A stretch of DNA of 32,970 bases, from NCBI GenBank assembly GCA_019456195.1, contig VRUK01000065.1:1-32970 (forward strand), in the 5' to 3' direction. Positions 24,441-32,383 of the stretch are shown one piece after another. Below the pieces are notes generated by a model. That model was not told where the DNA came from, did not search any database, and worked only from the letters and a program-made list of their open reading frames with translations. The translations under genes and the position numbers were made by a program. The DNA comes from Planctomycetota bacterium (lineage in GTDB: Bacteria; Planctomycetota; Phycisphaerae; Sedimentisphaerales; Anaerobacaceae). The stretch's first letter is position 1. The number at the start of each line of letters is the position of its first letter.

Positions 24441-26156
24441 CTACTTGTCCTTCAAAAGTTTATCAATATTTGCCTCAATGTCGAATGATCCTGGATGACC
24501 ACGCCAGACTATCCGTCCGGATTGGTCAATAAGCACTGCAGTTGGTACGCCTGATATTCCATAAGTTTTTGCCCCGATGGACTTAAAGCCTGGCTCGCCT
24601 TCTTCACACCAAAGATGATGCACTCCCAACCAGCCCCGACTGCTCACATAGTTTATCACATCCTCTTTCTTATCATCGATACTGACGCACAAAAGCACGG
24701 CCTTACCATCCCAGTCAGCTTTCCGCTTGGAAGCTATTTCACAAAGATGCACCATCGGCCGTTGGCAGGGCCTGCACCATATCGCCCAGAATTCAACAAA
24801 AAGGACCTTGCCCCTGAAATCAGAAAGTGTTACTTTTTCGCCAGTAAAAATATTCAAGACGGTTATATCTGGCGCCACATTGCCTTTCAACGGTGCAATT
24901 TTATACCTAAGTTCTCTTGTTTGTTCTTCACCCAGCAACTGAAAAAGGTATCTCCCGAGCCTTCCTTTCTCAATTTCGAGTGTAAAATAGGATGCATCTT
25001 CTTCACCGGTAAGACCGGTTATCTCAATCCGGCCGTTAGCGGAAATCTTACCTTCCTTAATAGCTATTGATCCAAAGTTTCTATCCTCATGGTATAAGGT
25101 GTAGGGCAGACCTGCTGCTGGTTTACCGTCATGCCAGCTTATATTTATGGTAACATCTCGGTCACCTTTGTACCTATCCTCATCATAAGCAGTGTACCTG
25201 AACAACACCTTCTCAACCTGGCCAGGAGTAAATAAGTATTTTTTCCAATCTCTGAAATAAGCCGCATTGACCCGCCCAGATTCATATCCTACTGAGCTAT
25301 CCGCAGGCCTGGTCTGAAATGTTATCCAGTAACCGCCCGGAGCAAGAAATTGACGGTCTATACGCATATCCATCTGTTCACTCTTTATGCTGACCAGCGG
25401 ATATCCTGTCGTTTCATCATCTGGCGATTGCCGATCAACCTCAACACTCCACACGTCATATGGCAGCTTTTCCAATGGCTCCTTCGGCGACTTAACAACT
25501 ATCTCCAGCTCAGCCGGTTTGGGCAATTCAATCTCCAACTTGCCATCAGCCAATTCTTCTTTTCCAAACGGGCCTGCCCGAAAGGCCCGCATAAATCCCG
25601 GATGGTCAATGAAAACATATATCTCCGGCGAATCCTCAGTTATATAAAAGCGATAATGGCCAGACCTGAGTTTGGTCAACGAAGTAAAATTGAGGTCAAG
25701 TTCGTATCTGCCTTGGTGTTGAAAGCTTCGCCAAACTCTCTTTTGGAAATCTGGGAACACAACTGTCGGTTCCAAAGTCTCAGGGATAGCCCTGCCATCT
25801 TCTGCTTTTAATACCAACTCAATACGTTGTCCTTTGGTTAGCCTCACTGTCTGCTCAATATCTCCCTCGGGACGGTCCATCTCAATTATTGCCGGAGCAA
25901 AACCCGCAGCCCGAACGATGACCTGATAACGTCCCGCCCCGCCAACACCCGATAGCAGCACCTCGATCTCGCCGTCTTTGCCTTGCTTCCAAGAAAGGTT
26001 CACATTGTTTGCGAGAACCTTCACTTCAAACTCGGGAACAGGCTTTCCACTTGGACCGAGAACCTTCAAGCGAACACTAAACTCGTTCTTTGCTCCGGCA
26101 GCAGCAATCACTATCATCACTCCAAGCAGAAGCTTAAAGCACTTTCCAAAGTTCAT
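24441..26156 (-). CDS. Exported protein with carboxypeptidase-regulatory-like repeats and a TlpA-type thioredoxin domain
   Basis: 571 residues from the ATG at 26156, selected because AGGAGG lies 6 bases upstream and it starts a signal peptide (MNFGKCFKLLLGVMIVIAAAGA); a longer in-frame start at 26195 lacks these. Residues about 25-130, 130-240 and 330-420 are beta-sandwich repeats of the carboxypeptidase-regulatory or Cna-B type. The last 140 residues are an AhpC/TSA-TlpA thioredoxin fold with FVEFWAIWCRPCQRP (active site Cys-Arg-Pro-Cys) and a cis-Pro loop 'GISGVPTAVLID'. It should exchange thiols in the periplasm. Such fusions are common in Bacteroidota and Planctomycetota. The substrate is unknown. 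Confidence 0.85.
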   Translation of the reverse strand: MNFGKCFKLLLGVMIVIAAAGAKNEFSVRLKVLGPSGKPVPEFEVKVLANNVNLSWKQGKDGEIEVLLSGVGGAGRYQVIVRAAGFAPAIIEMDRPEGDIEQTVRLTKGQRIELVLKAEDGRAIPETLEPTVVFPDFQKRVWRSFQHQGRYELDLNFTSLTKLRSGHYRFYITEDSPEIYVFIDHPGFMRAFRAGPFGKEELADGKLEIELPKPAELEIVVKSPKEPLEKLPYDVWSVEVDRQSPDDETTGYPLVSIKSEQMDMRIDRQFLAPGGYWITFQTRPADSSVGYESGRVNAAYFRDWKKYLFTPGQVEKVLFRYTAYDEDRYKGDRDVTINISWHDGKPAAGLPYTLYHEDRNFGSIAIKEGKISANGRIEITGLTGEEDASYFTLEIEKGRLGRYLFQLLGEEQTRELRYKIAPLKGNVAPDITVLNIFTGEKVTLSDFRGKVLFVEFWAIWCRPCQRPMVHLCEIASKRKADWDGKAVLLCVSIDDKKEDVINYVSSRGWLGVHHLWCEEGEPGFKSIGAKTYGISGVPTAVLIDQSGRIVWRGHPGSFDIEANIDKLLKDK

Positions 26157-26219
26157 AGTTATCCTCCTTTTATCCTGCTTTGCAGATATTTTCAATTAGT
26201 CTAAACACTCTCTTAATCC

Positions 26220-26567
26220 TTATTCGAATTTCAGCCATTCGCCTATGTTCTGCACTGTTTTCGGGCCTATACCCCTGATTTTTTGCAAATCATTAGAACT
26301 TTGAAAGACGGGATTTCCACCGTCTGCGTCACCGAATTTCTCACGATACTCTACAATTGCTCCGGCCCGTGAGACACCAATACCGGGCAACCTTACCAAA
26401 CTCTCTATAGGTGCATAGTTCGGATTGACCCGGCTCTCTAATTCAATTTCGCAGCTTTGGCCGGTTCCGACAAATTCAGAAACAAAACCCAGGCTAAAGC
26501 AAAATGCCGAGCACACACTAAGAACGAATGCAAATGATTGAATATTCTTTTGCCTGGCTTCTCCCAT
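26220..26567 (-). CDS. Helix-hairpin-helix (ComEA-like) protein
   Basis: About 115 residues from the ATG at 26567; the longer 125-residue form would use TTG at 26597. An N-terminal hydrophobic segment (FAFVLSVCSAFCFSLGFV) may be a membrane anchor or signal. The C-terminal 70 residues carry two helix-hairpin-helix motifs: VNPNYAPIESLVRLPGIGVSRAGAIVEYR-like at about 50-80 and LQKIRGIGPKTVQNIGEWL at about 100-115. ComEA-type proteins bind double-stranded DNA outside the membrane during uptake. No other competence genes are near, so the role is uncertain. It follows the GH10-like gene by about 50 bases. Confidence 0.8.
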   Translation of the reverse strand: MGEARQKNIQSFAFVLSVCSAFCFSLGFVSEFVGTGQSCEIELESRVNPNYAPIESLVRLPGIGVSRAGAIVEYREKFGDADGGNPVFQSSNDLQKIRGIGPKTVQNIGEWLKFE

Positions 26568-26616
26568 ATCTCTTTGCGTCGCTCCTTCGTACCTCAAAAC
26601 ACAAGCTAAGATTTAT

Positions 26617-28101
26617 TTACCGGGCGAAAATCCCGTCGTACAGTTTTTTCAACATTAGATATGATTCTTTGCCTGCGAGATCGGCCGTTAATAAACCGCT
26701 GTCAGCTATGGCACTGCCCTCTGTATCGGCAAGGTGCGAATATGTCACCGAGTTGACAAATTGCTTGCTGAGCGCTATTTTATAGAACTGCTCAATCCAT
26801 TGCCCCTGCTGCAACCGGCTCCACTCTTCATGCCATATACCGGCTACTTTCCCATCCTGTAAACCGGCTCCATTTTTACTTGGAACTTCCACGTCGGTTA
26901 TATACAAAGGTTTCGCTATCGGTGCAAAAGAATCCAGAATCGCCGATATTTGCATCATATCTCTAACGTGCATACCTGGCTGATTTTTGCCAAACCGTAC
27001 CTGAAGCCCAAATGCATCAAAATTAATCCCGCTCTGAACAACCATATCCATATACACTATTGGCGGAATACTGTTGGGGATTGTCGTATAATATTCGCCC
27101 CACGGATTGCTGATTTCTATTATCTTCAGGGCTCTGCCGCTGCCCTGTTTGACTGCCATATTAGCCGCACGCGTCATTTCCAAAATCTGCTCAAATCTGA
27201 AACCAAAATAATTAAACACATTCAATCCGCTTATGGCATACCACGCACGAATAACCCCGCTATAACGGGCGACAACCTCTGAAACAAAACGATATGCAGT
27301 TTCCCGAATTTTCTCAAAACCCACCCCGCTGCGAAGTAACCACTTGGGCAAATACTCTTTTGAAAAACAAAGCAACGGCCCCGCACTCAGCGTTACCTTC
27401 TCTTTGCCAAGTACATTAATACACGCATCAATTATCGAAAAATCATAACTACCTTGTTTAGATTCTATTTGGGCCCAATTTATCGGAATCGTAACAGACC
27501 CAAACAATTCCAGAAGCTTCTCGATATATTGAGGTTTATCAATCTTTTTAGGATCCACTCTGCAGCCGAGACAGCCCCGTCCAAAACCATGGCTTGAGCC
27601 TCTCGTCTCAAAAAGCGATTCAGATTGTTTTATAGCCAGATTTTCAGAAAAAACTAAAGCTTTTTTAAGTGCTTCATCCGCCAGTTTAGACGCTTGTGAC
27701 ACATCTGAAATATTTTGAATCGCCCGAATAAATAAATCCTGACCCTCTTTACAAACATCTCCCAGGCCATCTATGTTGTTAAAAAACAACCAGTCCTCCC
27801 GCTTATTGACTATCTGCATCAGCTTTGCACGTGTTATCTCCACATTCAAATTATATGGACGCTCTCTTTCCGGCAGACATGTTGTGGGTAACAGCACCTT
27901 GCCAAAACCATCTACTGGCCATAGCAAAGCCAGTCCTGCCGTGTCCAAATTGGGCCTTTTACAATCGATAAAACCATTCTTAAAGCTAATCTGGGCCCGG
28001 CGGATACCGATTCCATCACCGCCGAAAAGATAAGCACCGCATAATGAAAACTTATCAACAACCTTACCGTTCTTAAAAACCTGGAATTTCACTTTTTTCA
28101 C
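26617..28101 (-). CDS. GH10-like TIM-barrel protein lacking the usual catalytic acid/base
   Basis: 494 residues, no signal peptide. Residues about 1-165 form an N-terminal beta and helical module. From about 166 the sequence follows glycoside hydrolase family 10: 'NWAQIESKQGSYDFSIIDACINV' and 'LCFSKEYLPKWLL' mark the early strands of xylanases. At the position of the family's WDVVNE it has WYAISG (287-292), so the acid/base Glu is Gly. At the nucleophile strand the family's ITELD is ITDVE (401-405), so Glu may be shifted. It may be a non-catalytic sugar-binding or altered enzyme. It heads the probable operon running left to the methyltransferase. Confidence 0.7.
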   Translation of the reverse strand: MKKVKFQVFKNGKVVDKFSLCGAYLFGGDGIGIRRAQISFKNGFIDCKRPNLDTAGLALLWPVDGFGKVLLPTTCLPERERPYNLNVEITRAKLMQIVNKREDWLFFNNIDGLGDVCKEGQDLFIRAIQNISDVSQASKLADEALKKALVFSENLAIKQSESLFETRGSSHGFGRGCLGCRVDPKKIDKPQYIEKLLELFGSVTIPINWAQIESKQGSYDFSIIDACINVLGKEKVTLSAGPLLCFSKEYLPKWLLRSGVGFEKIRETAYRFVSEVVARYSGVIRAWYAISGLNVFNYFGFRFEQILEMTRAANMAVKQGSGRALKIIEISNPWGEYYTTIPNSIPPIVYMDMVVQSGINFDAFGLQVRFGKNQPGMHVRDMMQISAILDSFAPIAKPLYITDVEVPSKNGAGLQDGKVAGIWHEEWSRLQQGQWIEQFYKIALSKQFVNSVTYSHLADTEGSAIADSGLLTADLAGKESYLMLKKLYDGIFAR

Positions 28102-28166
28102 CAGCTTAAATTTATTCTTTATCCTTTACACGTGCTTCGTATTGCCTGGTACGACATACAATTTGA

Positions 28167-28194
28167 ATTATAGCGATTGTCCCCTTAAAAGCAA
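28167..28194 (-). promoter_or_regulatory. Promoter upstream of the GH10-like gene
   Basis: On the minus strand -35 TTGCTT (28194-28189) and a perfect -10 TATAAT (28172-28167) are 16 bases apart. The predicted start near 28160 gives a 60-base leader. The same 260-base gap also has TATAAT at 28247-28252 on the plus strand, a plausible -10 for the gene at 28362, with a weak -35. Confidence 0.5.
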
Positions 28195-28361
28195 TTCAAA
28201 CTTTGCCCTCCCCTGATTTTGATTACCTTCCAAGCCTTTATTAAGGTATAATCTTTATAAAACTTCAGCCATTCATCTTAAAGACTTATTGAAGTTTTGC
28301 GAAAGTCGAATCTGTATTTTATTTTTACGCCCATTACTACTTTTAGAAAAAGGAGCAAAAA

Positions 28362-29318
28362 ATGCTGAGCAATAATATTTCGATGTCCCGGCGCACCTTT
28401 ATAAGAAATTCACTGATAAGCACAACCGCATTTGCCTATATGTCAACGACTAAATTACAGGCCGCACAGGCAAAACTTCCATTATTGCGGCTGGGAGGCC
28501 CGACATTTGGAAAATTTGACGGCCCGGATGCATGGGTAAAAGCTGTCAGGAAACTCGGCTACAGTGCGGCCTACTGTCCTGTAGATGCAAGGGAAAAAGA
28601 CGATGTCGTAAAAGCCTATGCCCGCGCAGCTAAAAAAGCTGACATAATTATTGCCGAAGTCGGGGCATGGAGCAATCCAATCAGCCCCGACGAAAAAACT
28701 CGCCGCCAAGCTCTGGAAAAATGCCGCAGCCAATTGGCCCTGGCCGACCGAATCGGAGCCAACTGCTGCGTTAATATCAGCGGTTCAATTAGTGAAGATT
28801 GGGCTGGCCCTTCTCCGAAAAACCTGACAGAAGAAACATTTGATATCATCGTCGAAACAACACGCTCAATTATCGATGAGGTTAAACCTACCAGGACCTT
28901 TTTTGCGTTGGAAACTATGCCGTGGGCCTATCCCGATTCCCCAGATTCATATTTACTTCTGCTAAAAGCAATTGACCGAAAGCGATTCGCTGTCCACCTC
29001 GACCCCGTCAATCTTATATGCAGCCCACAGAGATATTTTAGGAACGGCCGACTTATCCGCGAATGCTTTAGAAAACTTGGCCCTTATATGAAAAGCTGCC
29101 ACGCCAAAGACATTCTTCTGAGCACAAAACTTACCACCCACCTCGATGAAGTTCGCCCGGGTTTGGGAGGGCTGGACTACGCTGTGTTTTTAAGAGAATT
29201 AAGCAAGCTCCCTAATATTCCGCTAATGTTGGAACACTTGCCAAATGCTGAAGAATACCGGCTGGCCGCCACACATGTTCGTTCCGTTGCAAAATCAATT
29301 GGACTGTCCTTCGGCTGA
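28362..29318 (+). CDS. Tat-exported sugar phosphate isomerase/epimerase-like TIM barrel
   Basis: 318 residues. The N-terminus has a twin-arginine signal: SRRTFIRNS then a hydrophobic stretch ending LQAAQA, so the folded protein is exported by Tat. The mature part is a xylose-isomerase-like TIM barrel (AP_endonuc_2). Metal-ligand residues visible are Glu in FALETMP, Asp in HLDPVN, His in SCHAKD and Glu in MLEHLP. It may act on a sugar or cyclitol in the periplasm; the substrate cannot be told. AGGAG lies 7 bases before the ATG at 28362. Some family relatives are cytosolic; the Tat tag is clear here. Confidence 0.85.
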   Translation: MLSNNISMSRRTFIRNSLISTTAFAYMSTTKLQAAQAKLPLLRLGGPTFGKFDGPDAWVKAVRKLGYSAAYCPVDAREKDDVVKAYARAAKKADIIIAEVGAWSNPISPDEKTRRQALEKCRSQLALADRIGANCCVNISGSISEDWAGPSPKNLTEETFDIIVETTRSIIDEVKPTRTFFALETMPWAYPDSPDSYLLLLKAIDRKRFAVHLDPVNLICSPQRYFRNGRLIRECFRKLGPYMKSCHAKDILLSTKLTTHLDEVRPGLGGLDYAVFLRELSKLPNIPLMLEHLPNAEEYRLAATHVRSVAKSIGLSFG

Positions 29319-29334
29319 AAAATCCGCTGTTTTT

Positions 29335-29355
29335 TTCACATTACAGTACTGTGAA
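29335..29355. repeat. Inverted repeat downstream of the TIM-barrel gene
   Basis: Nearly perfect arms TTCACATTAC and GTACTGTGAA around a single A. It begins 17 bases past the gene stop and is preceded by a T-run but not followed by one. The opposite strand gives a hairpin followed by seven T's after a short gap (GAAAAAAAC), so it may stop transcripts of the unknown gene at 29448-29918, which runs towards it. Confidence 0.4.
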
Positions 29356-29447
29356 TTTCAATTACCACGAACATGGAAAAAAGACAGTTTGAAACTTTAC
29401 TGCTGAAATCTACCGTGCGAACATACCGACTATAACCATCGGAATCG

Positions 29448-29918
29448 TCAATTCAAAGCTTTCTCGCTCTGGCCGCATACGCGGTACTGTTTCATTTGAA
29501 CTTCGTAATGAAAATTGTTCTTCTCGATAAGCTTGGCTATCAAACCAATTTGATTAAGCAGCATTTCAATCAAATCGATATTCAACAAAGTTGATTCGGG
29601 ATTGTATTGCGGCAAAACAACAAACACATATCCATAATTGCTCTCTTCTGTCGCCAATTGCCCGGCAACAATACTGCAATCATTTGAGTTGGTTATAACC
29701 GGCTCCGCACCGTCATCAATCGTAACGCAAATCTCTTTCAAAAAGGATTCACTAATGTTCAACTTGGCAAACTCTTCAGGATCGCTTGGCCGGCTGTCGC
29801 CATTAGTATCGATAATTACTATTAAAGGCCCCCGTTCAGGCAAAACTTCGAAAATCTGCTGTGTAATCTGATCGGTCAGCATAAAGCCAGGAGAAGACAC
29901 CGATTTATATATATCCAT
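29448..29918 (-). CDS. Unknown soluble protein, possibly GAF/sensor-like fold
   Basis: 156 residues, no signal peptide, no Cys cluster. The pattern is alpha helix (about 15-25), strand LIVIIDTNG, long acidic middle with NSNDCSIVAGQLATEE, strand YGYVFVVLPQ, then a long C-terminal helix LLNIDLIEMLLNQIGLIAKLIEKNN. This order suggests a GAF-like sensor domain, but I cannot support it by a motif. AGGAG lies about 9 bases before the ATG. It is separate from the STAS operon, which reads in the same direction. Confidence 0.65.
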   Translation of the reverse strand: MDIYKSVSSPGFMLTDQITQQIFEVLPERGPLIVIIDTNGDSRPSDPEEFAKLNISESFLKEICVTIDDGAEPVITNSNDCSIVAGQLATEESNYGYVFVVLPQYNPESTLLNIDLIEMLLNQIGLIAKLIEKNNFHYEVQMKQYRVCGQSEKALN

Positions 29919-30109
29919 TTGATTGACTCCTTACTTGTTTTGAACAGAATACCCAATAAAAGTTTCGGTATAATCACACGGCAACTTTCTTAGAGGTAAT
30001 GTTTAGGTGTAATTCTGCCAAAAAAGCATATTTTAGGAGTTTAAAAGTGAGTTTATGGGACGTAGTGAGCTTGCTTAACGAAGAAGAAAATAGCTGCAGA
30101 AAGCAGGAA

Positions 30110-30760
30110 TTAATTTAGCATCGCTCTTAGCCTGTATATCGATAAATTCCTTCCTGGACATTCGGTTACTCGCGCTCCGGGAGTAGTCTTATGACCATAA
30201 ATACGGTTGTTTGGTATTCCATATCGTTTTTGTAGAAAACGAATCAATTTCACAAGCGACTGTACCTGCCGTGATGAAGGCGCAGTTTTATCGAAATTGC
30301 CAACAAGACAAATTCCTATTCCATCTTTATTGGCCCAATTATTGGGCTCTGCTCTACAATGAGCGCCGGTTATCTGCTTTCGCCAGCGAAACGTTACCTC
30401 AACCTGACCGTCAGCGCTGTCTGTGCCGTTACCTATAACAAAATCGTAGCCTACTCCTTCCCAATGGTTGCGCTCCCTGTGCCATTTGTCGATGATAGCG
30501 GCATTTCCGAAATCTGTTGCTGTGTGATGTACTACTATAGCCCTCCATCCCTTCTCCAACTGCGAAGGTGGAAACCAGGTTCGGGATATATTACTATATG
30601 AACCTCTACTGACTTGTTTAGGTGCGATAATCCTCGGCGGAATAACTGCGGGCTCGTAAACGGAACCGGTTACAATTTGGGGCATCGGCTCGTCGTTGAT
30701 TCCACAGCCGCCTAAAAAACACACACAACTTAAAAAAATACAAATTCTGTTGATCATCAT
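30110..30760 (-). CDS. N-acetylmuramoyl-L-alanine amidase lipoprotein
   Basis: 216 residues. A lipoprotein signal ends in LGGC (Cys about 19). The Amidase_2/PGRP domain covers about 75-216, with zinc ligands His in VVHHTA, His in YGHKTTPG and Cys in TECPG, and the 'GIGICLVGNF' strand. It cleaves the amide bond between muramic acid and the peptide of peptidoglycan, in the periplasm. It follows the anti-sigma kinase-like gene by about 35 bases and probably shares its promoter. All three zinc ligands appear present. Confidence 0.9.
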   Translation of the reverse strand: MMINRICIFLSCVCFLGGCGINDEPMPQIVTGSVYEPAVIPPRIIAPKQVSRGSYSNISRTWFPPSQLEKGWRAIVVHHTATDFGNAAIIDKWHRERNHWEGVGYDFVIGNGTDSADGQVEVTFRWRKQITGAHCRAEPNNWANKDGIGICLVGNFDKTAPSSRQVQSLVKLIRFLQKRYGIPNNRIYGHKTTPGARVTECPGRNLSIYRLRAMLN

Positions 30761-30794
30761 TCCATTGCTTTCATCAGTAAGAAAATAAACTTGA

Positions 30795-31250
30795 TTACAC
30801 CTCTGTCTGGCCCTTATCTTTTGTCAGACGTGGTTTTTCTTTATATCTGACCATATACAGATTATTGCCGGATTCGTTGAACTTAACGACATCCATATAT
30901 GAGTTCATAAGAAGCAATCCCCTGCCTCCCGGCTTGTAAAGATCGTCGCCGTATCGCGGATCTGCTACTGCCCCAGGTTCAAAGCCATCACCCTGGTCGG
31001 TCAGGGAAATCTCAATCTTCTCTAAATCAACAGAACATTCTATCTTGACCTCTTTGCTGGAGTCCATTTTATTGCCGTGTTTGACGGAATTAAGAAAAGC
31101 TTCCTCCAGGGCCAAATGAACCGCAAAAGTATCATCGTTGTCAAAACCGAAGGGTTCGAGTTTGGACAGGATTTCCTCGCAGACCCCGACGACGGCAGAT
31201 GGCCTGCTTTCTACAACCATTGTAAAATTGATTGGTGTTCTTGATACCAT
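30795..31250 (-). CDS. RsbW-like anti-sigma factor serine/threonine kinase
   Basis: 151 residues of a GHKL/HATPase_c domain. N-box 'HLALEEAFLNSVKHGN' (about 47-62), G1 'DQGDGFEP' and G2 'GGRGLLLM' are intact, so ATP binding is expected. RsbW-type kinases bind a sigma factor or phosphorylate a STAS antagonist. The STAS protein is the next gene upstream, 31 bases away. No PP2C-type phosphatase or sigma factor is in the window. Alternative: a STAS-coupled histidine kinase-like switch for another output. Confidence 0.88.
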   Translation of the reverse strand: MVSRTPINFTMVVESRPSAVVGVCEEILSKLEPFGFDNDDTFAVHLALEEAFLNSVKHGNKMDSSKEVKIECSVDLEKIEISLTDQGDGFEPGAVADPRYGDDLYKPGGRGLLLMNSYMDVVKFNESGNNLYMVRYKEKPRLTKDKGQTEV

Positions 31251-31281
31251 AAGCGAAACAACAATCTTTCGCCTAATTCAC

Positions 31282-31641
31282 TTAAGACAAGTCCTCGACG
31301 GCACTTTCAACATCTTTATGAATATCGAAAGTTGTGGTCAAACGCGTTATTTTGAAAATCTCGAATATATTCGGATTTATATTACAAAGTTTTAGCTGTC
31401 CGTCCTTTTCGTAAATTCTTTTGCTGAGCCTTATTAAAAGTCCTAAAACAGCGGACGACAAAAATCGTACGTTGCCAAAATCCAAAATCAGTTTTATCCG
31501 TTTAGCCGGCTCAACAATAGACATAATCGAATCCTGAAGTGCCTTAATATCTCTTTCTTCGAGGATTTTTTCGTCTGTAAAACTAACTATTGTCGCATTA
31601 TCCGCATATTCAACGCCTATTTTCGGCATAATCTCAGCCAT
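31282..31641 (-). CDS. STAS-domain anti-sigma factor antagonist
   Basis: About 119 residues from the ATG at 31641, preferred because GGAG lies 7 bases upstream; an earlier ATG pair at 31656 lacks a site. The STAS motif 'KLILDFGNVRFLSSAVLGLLIRLSKRI' has Ser residues at the phosphorylation loop (Leu-Ser-Ser-Ala). Phosphorylation by the adjacent RsbW-like kinase would release or capture an unseen partner. A good promoter lies just upstream. Confidence 0.88.
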   Translation of the reverse strand: MAEIMPKIGVEYADNATIVSFTDEKILEERDIKALQDSIMSIVEPAKRIKLILDFGNVRFLSSAVLGLLIRLSKRIYEKDGQLKLCNINPNIFEIFKITRLTTTFDIHKDVESAVEDLS

Positions 31642-31678
31642 ATTAAACTCCATCATAAAACTATCAAATTATATCGGA

Positions 31679-31707
31679 ATATTACGTTAGTATATTTAGC
31701 CTGTCAA
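31679..31707 (-). promoter_or_regulatory. Sigma-70-type promoter of the STAS-kinase-amidase operon
   Basis: On the minus strand TTGACA (31707-31702) and TAATAT (31684-31679) are separated by exactly 17 bases. The start near 31672 leaves about 30 bases before the ATG at 31641. Confidence 0.68.
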
Positions 31708-31792
31708 GTATTTTGCATTTTGAGCTATTTGCATTGTAAATATTATCACTCGAAGTCAAAGAATAACTCCAAGCCGGGATTTTGAAATTGGC

Positions 31793-31966
31793 TTTGAATT
31801 GGGTTTGTTTTGGCTTTGATTGGGTTTGAATTGGGTTTGTTTTTGGCTTTATTGGCTTTGAATTGGGTTTGTTTTTTGGCCCCGGTGAGCGAGATAAAAT
31901 CTCGTAATTGCTTATCATATCTAAGGTTATGTTCATTTTGTCATTTCTGAAATTGGGTTTGTTTTG
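31793..31966. repeat. Imperfect TTGGGTTTG-type repeats
   Basis: The motif AATTGGGTTTGTTTT recurs at about 31798, 31839, 31861 and 31951, with related GATTGGGTTTG and TTGGCTTT pieces between. A hairpin CGAGAT-AAA-ATCTCG lies at 31890-31904. The minus-strand frame across it is Lys/Pro/Asn/Gln low-complexity and not a gene. From memory, similar KPNQTQ-like frames recur in intergenic DNA of Phycisphaerae-type genomes, which suggests an interspersed repeat. Confidence 0.6.
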
Positions 31967-32010
31967 CATAAAAGAGGGTATCTGGGAATATGTTATAATT
32001 GAAAGAGTGC

Positions 32011-32046
32011 CTAAAGTGACTAAAGTGCCTAAAGTGAGCTAAAGTT
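32011..32046. repeat. Short tandem repeat, CTAAAGTG unit of 9-10 bases
   Basis: CTAAAGTG begins at 32011, 32020 and 32029, and a variant CTAAAGTT at 32039. Spacing is 9, 9 and 10 bases. It sits between the T-rich repeats and the hairpin chain in a stretch without genes. Confidence 0.75.
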
Positions 32047-32070
32047 GGATTCTGGATTCTCATGGATGGT

Positions 32071-32271
32071 AAATCCCTTAAGGATTTTCCGTTTCGCTCC
32101 AATATTGACTCTGCCCAAAGACGGGGATTTTCTGAGATTCACGAATCTGGGTCTTCTGACCCTGTGGTCTTGGCCTTCTGGCCGGGGTGCTTAAGCAGTT
32201 TGTAAAAAAGGAAAAATGAAAATGTCCATTTTTCGTCGCATACTTGCGATTTGCGTTAGCCATCTGGCTAA
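32071..32271. ncRNA. Chain of small hairpins, possible structured RNA or repeat element
   Basis: Eight short inverted repeats lie in 200 bases: AAATCC/GGATTT (32071-32087), AGATT/AATCT (32135-32148), GGGTC/GACCC with loop TTCT (32149-32162), GGCC/GGCC with loop TTCT (32172-32183, extendable by G-T pairs), TGC/GCA (32188-32197), GAAAAATG/CATTTTTC (32211-32234), CGCA/TGCG with loop TACT (32237-32248) and TTAGCC/GGCTAA with loop ATCT (32256-32271). Several have four-base loops and two abut. No coding frame here is convincing. Whether it is transcribed, and from which strand, is unknown. Confidence 0.4.
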
Positions 32272-32383
32272 TATAGGTGCATTATAACATATTTAGCCTG
32301 AAAAAGCAATGAAAAACGAAAAAAAAGCATTTTTTTGGCTTCCACACGCCGTAAATCAGGCGTTCGGCACATGTATGGGAGAA

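Noticed and set aside
30047..30118. 23-codon plus-strand frame (GTG start) with AGGAG 6-8 bases upstream
   Set aside because: Too short to judge, and it overlaps the end of the amidase gene on the other strand. Noted only because the ribosome site is good.
31682..31969. 95-codon minus-strand frame rich in Lys, Pro, Asn and Gln
   Set aside because: It is generated by the TTGGGTTTG-type repeats, has no ribosome site, and overlaps the promoter of the STAS operon.
32078..32263. 61-codon minus-strand frame across the hairpin chain
   Set aside because: Composition and lack of a start signal argue against coding; every part of it falls in hairpin sequence.
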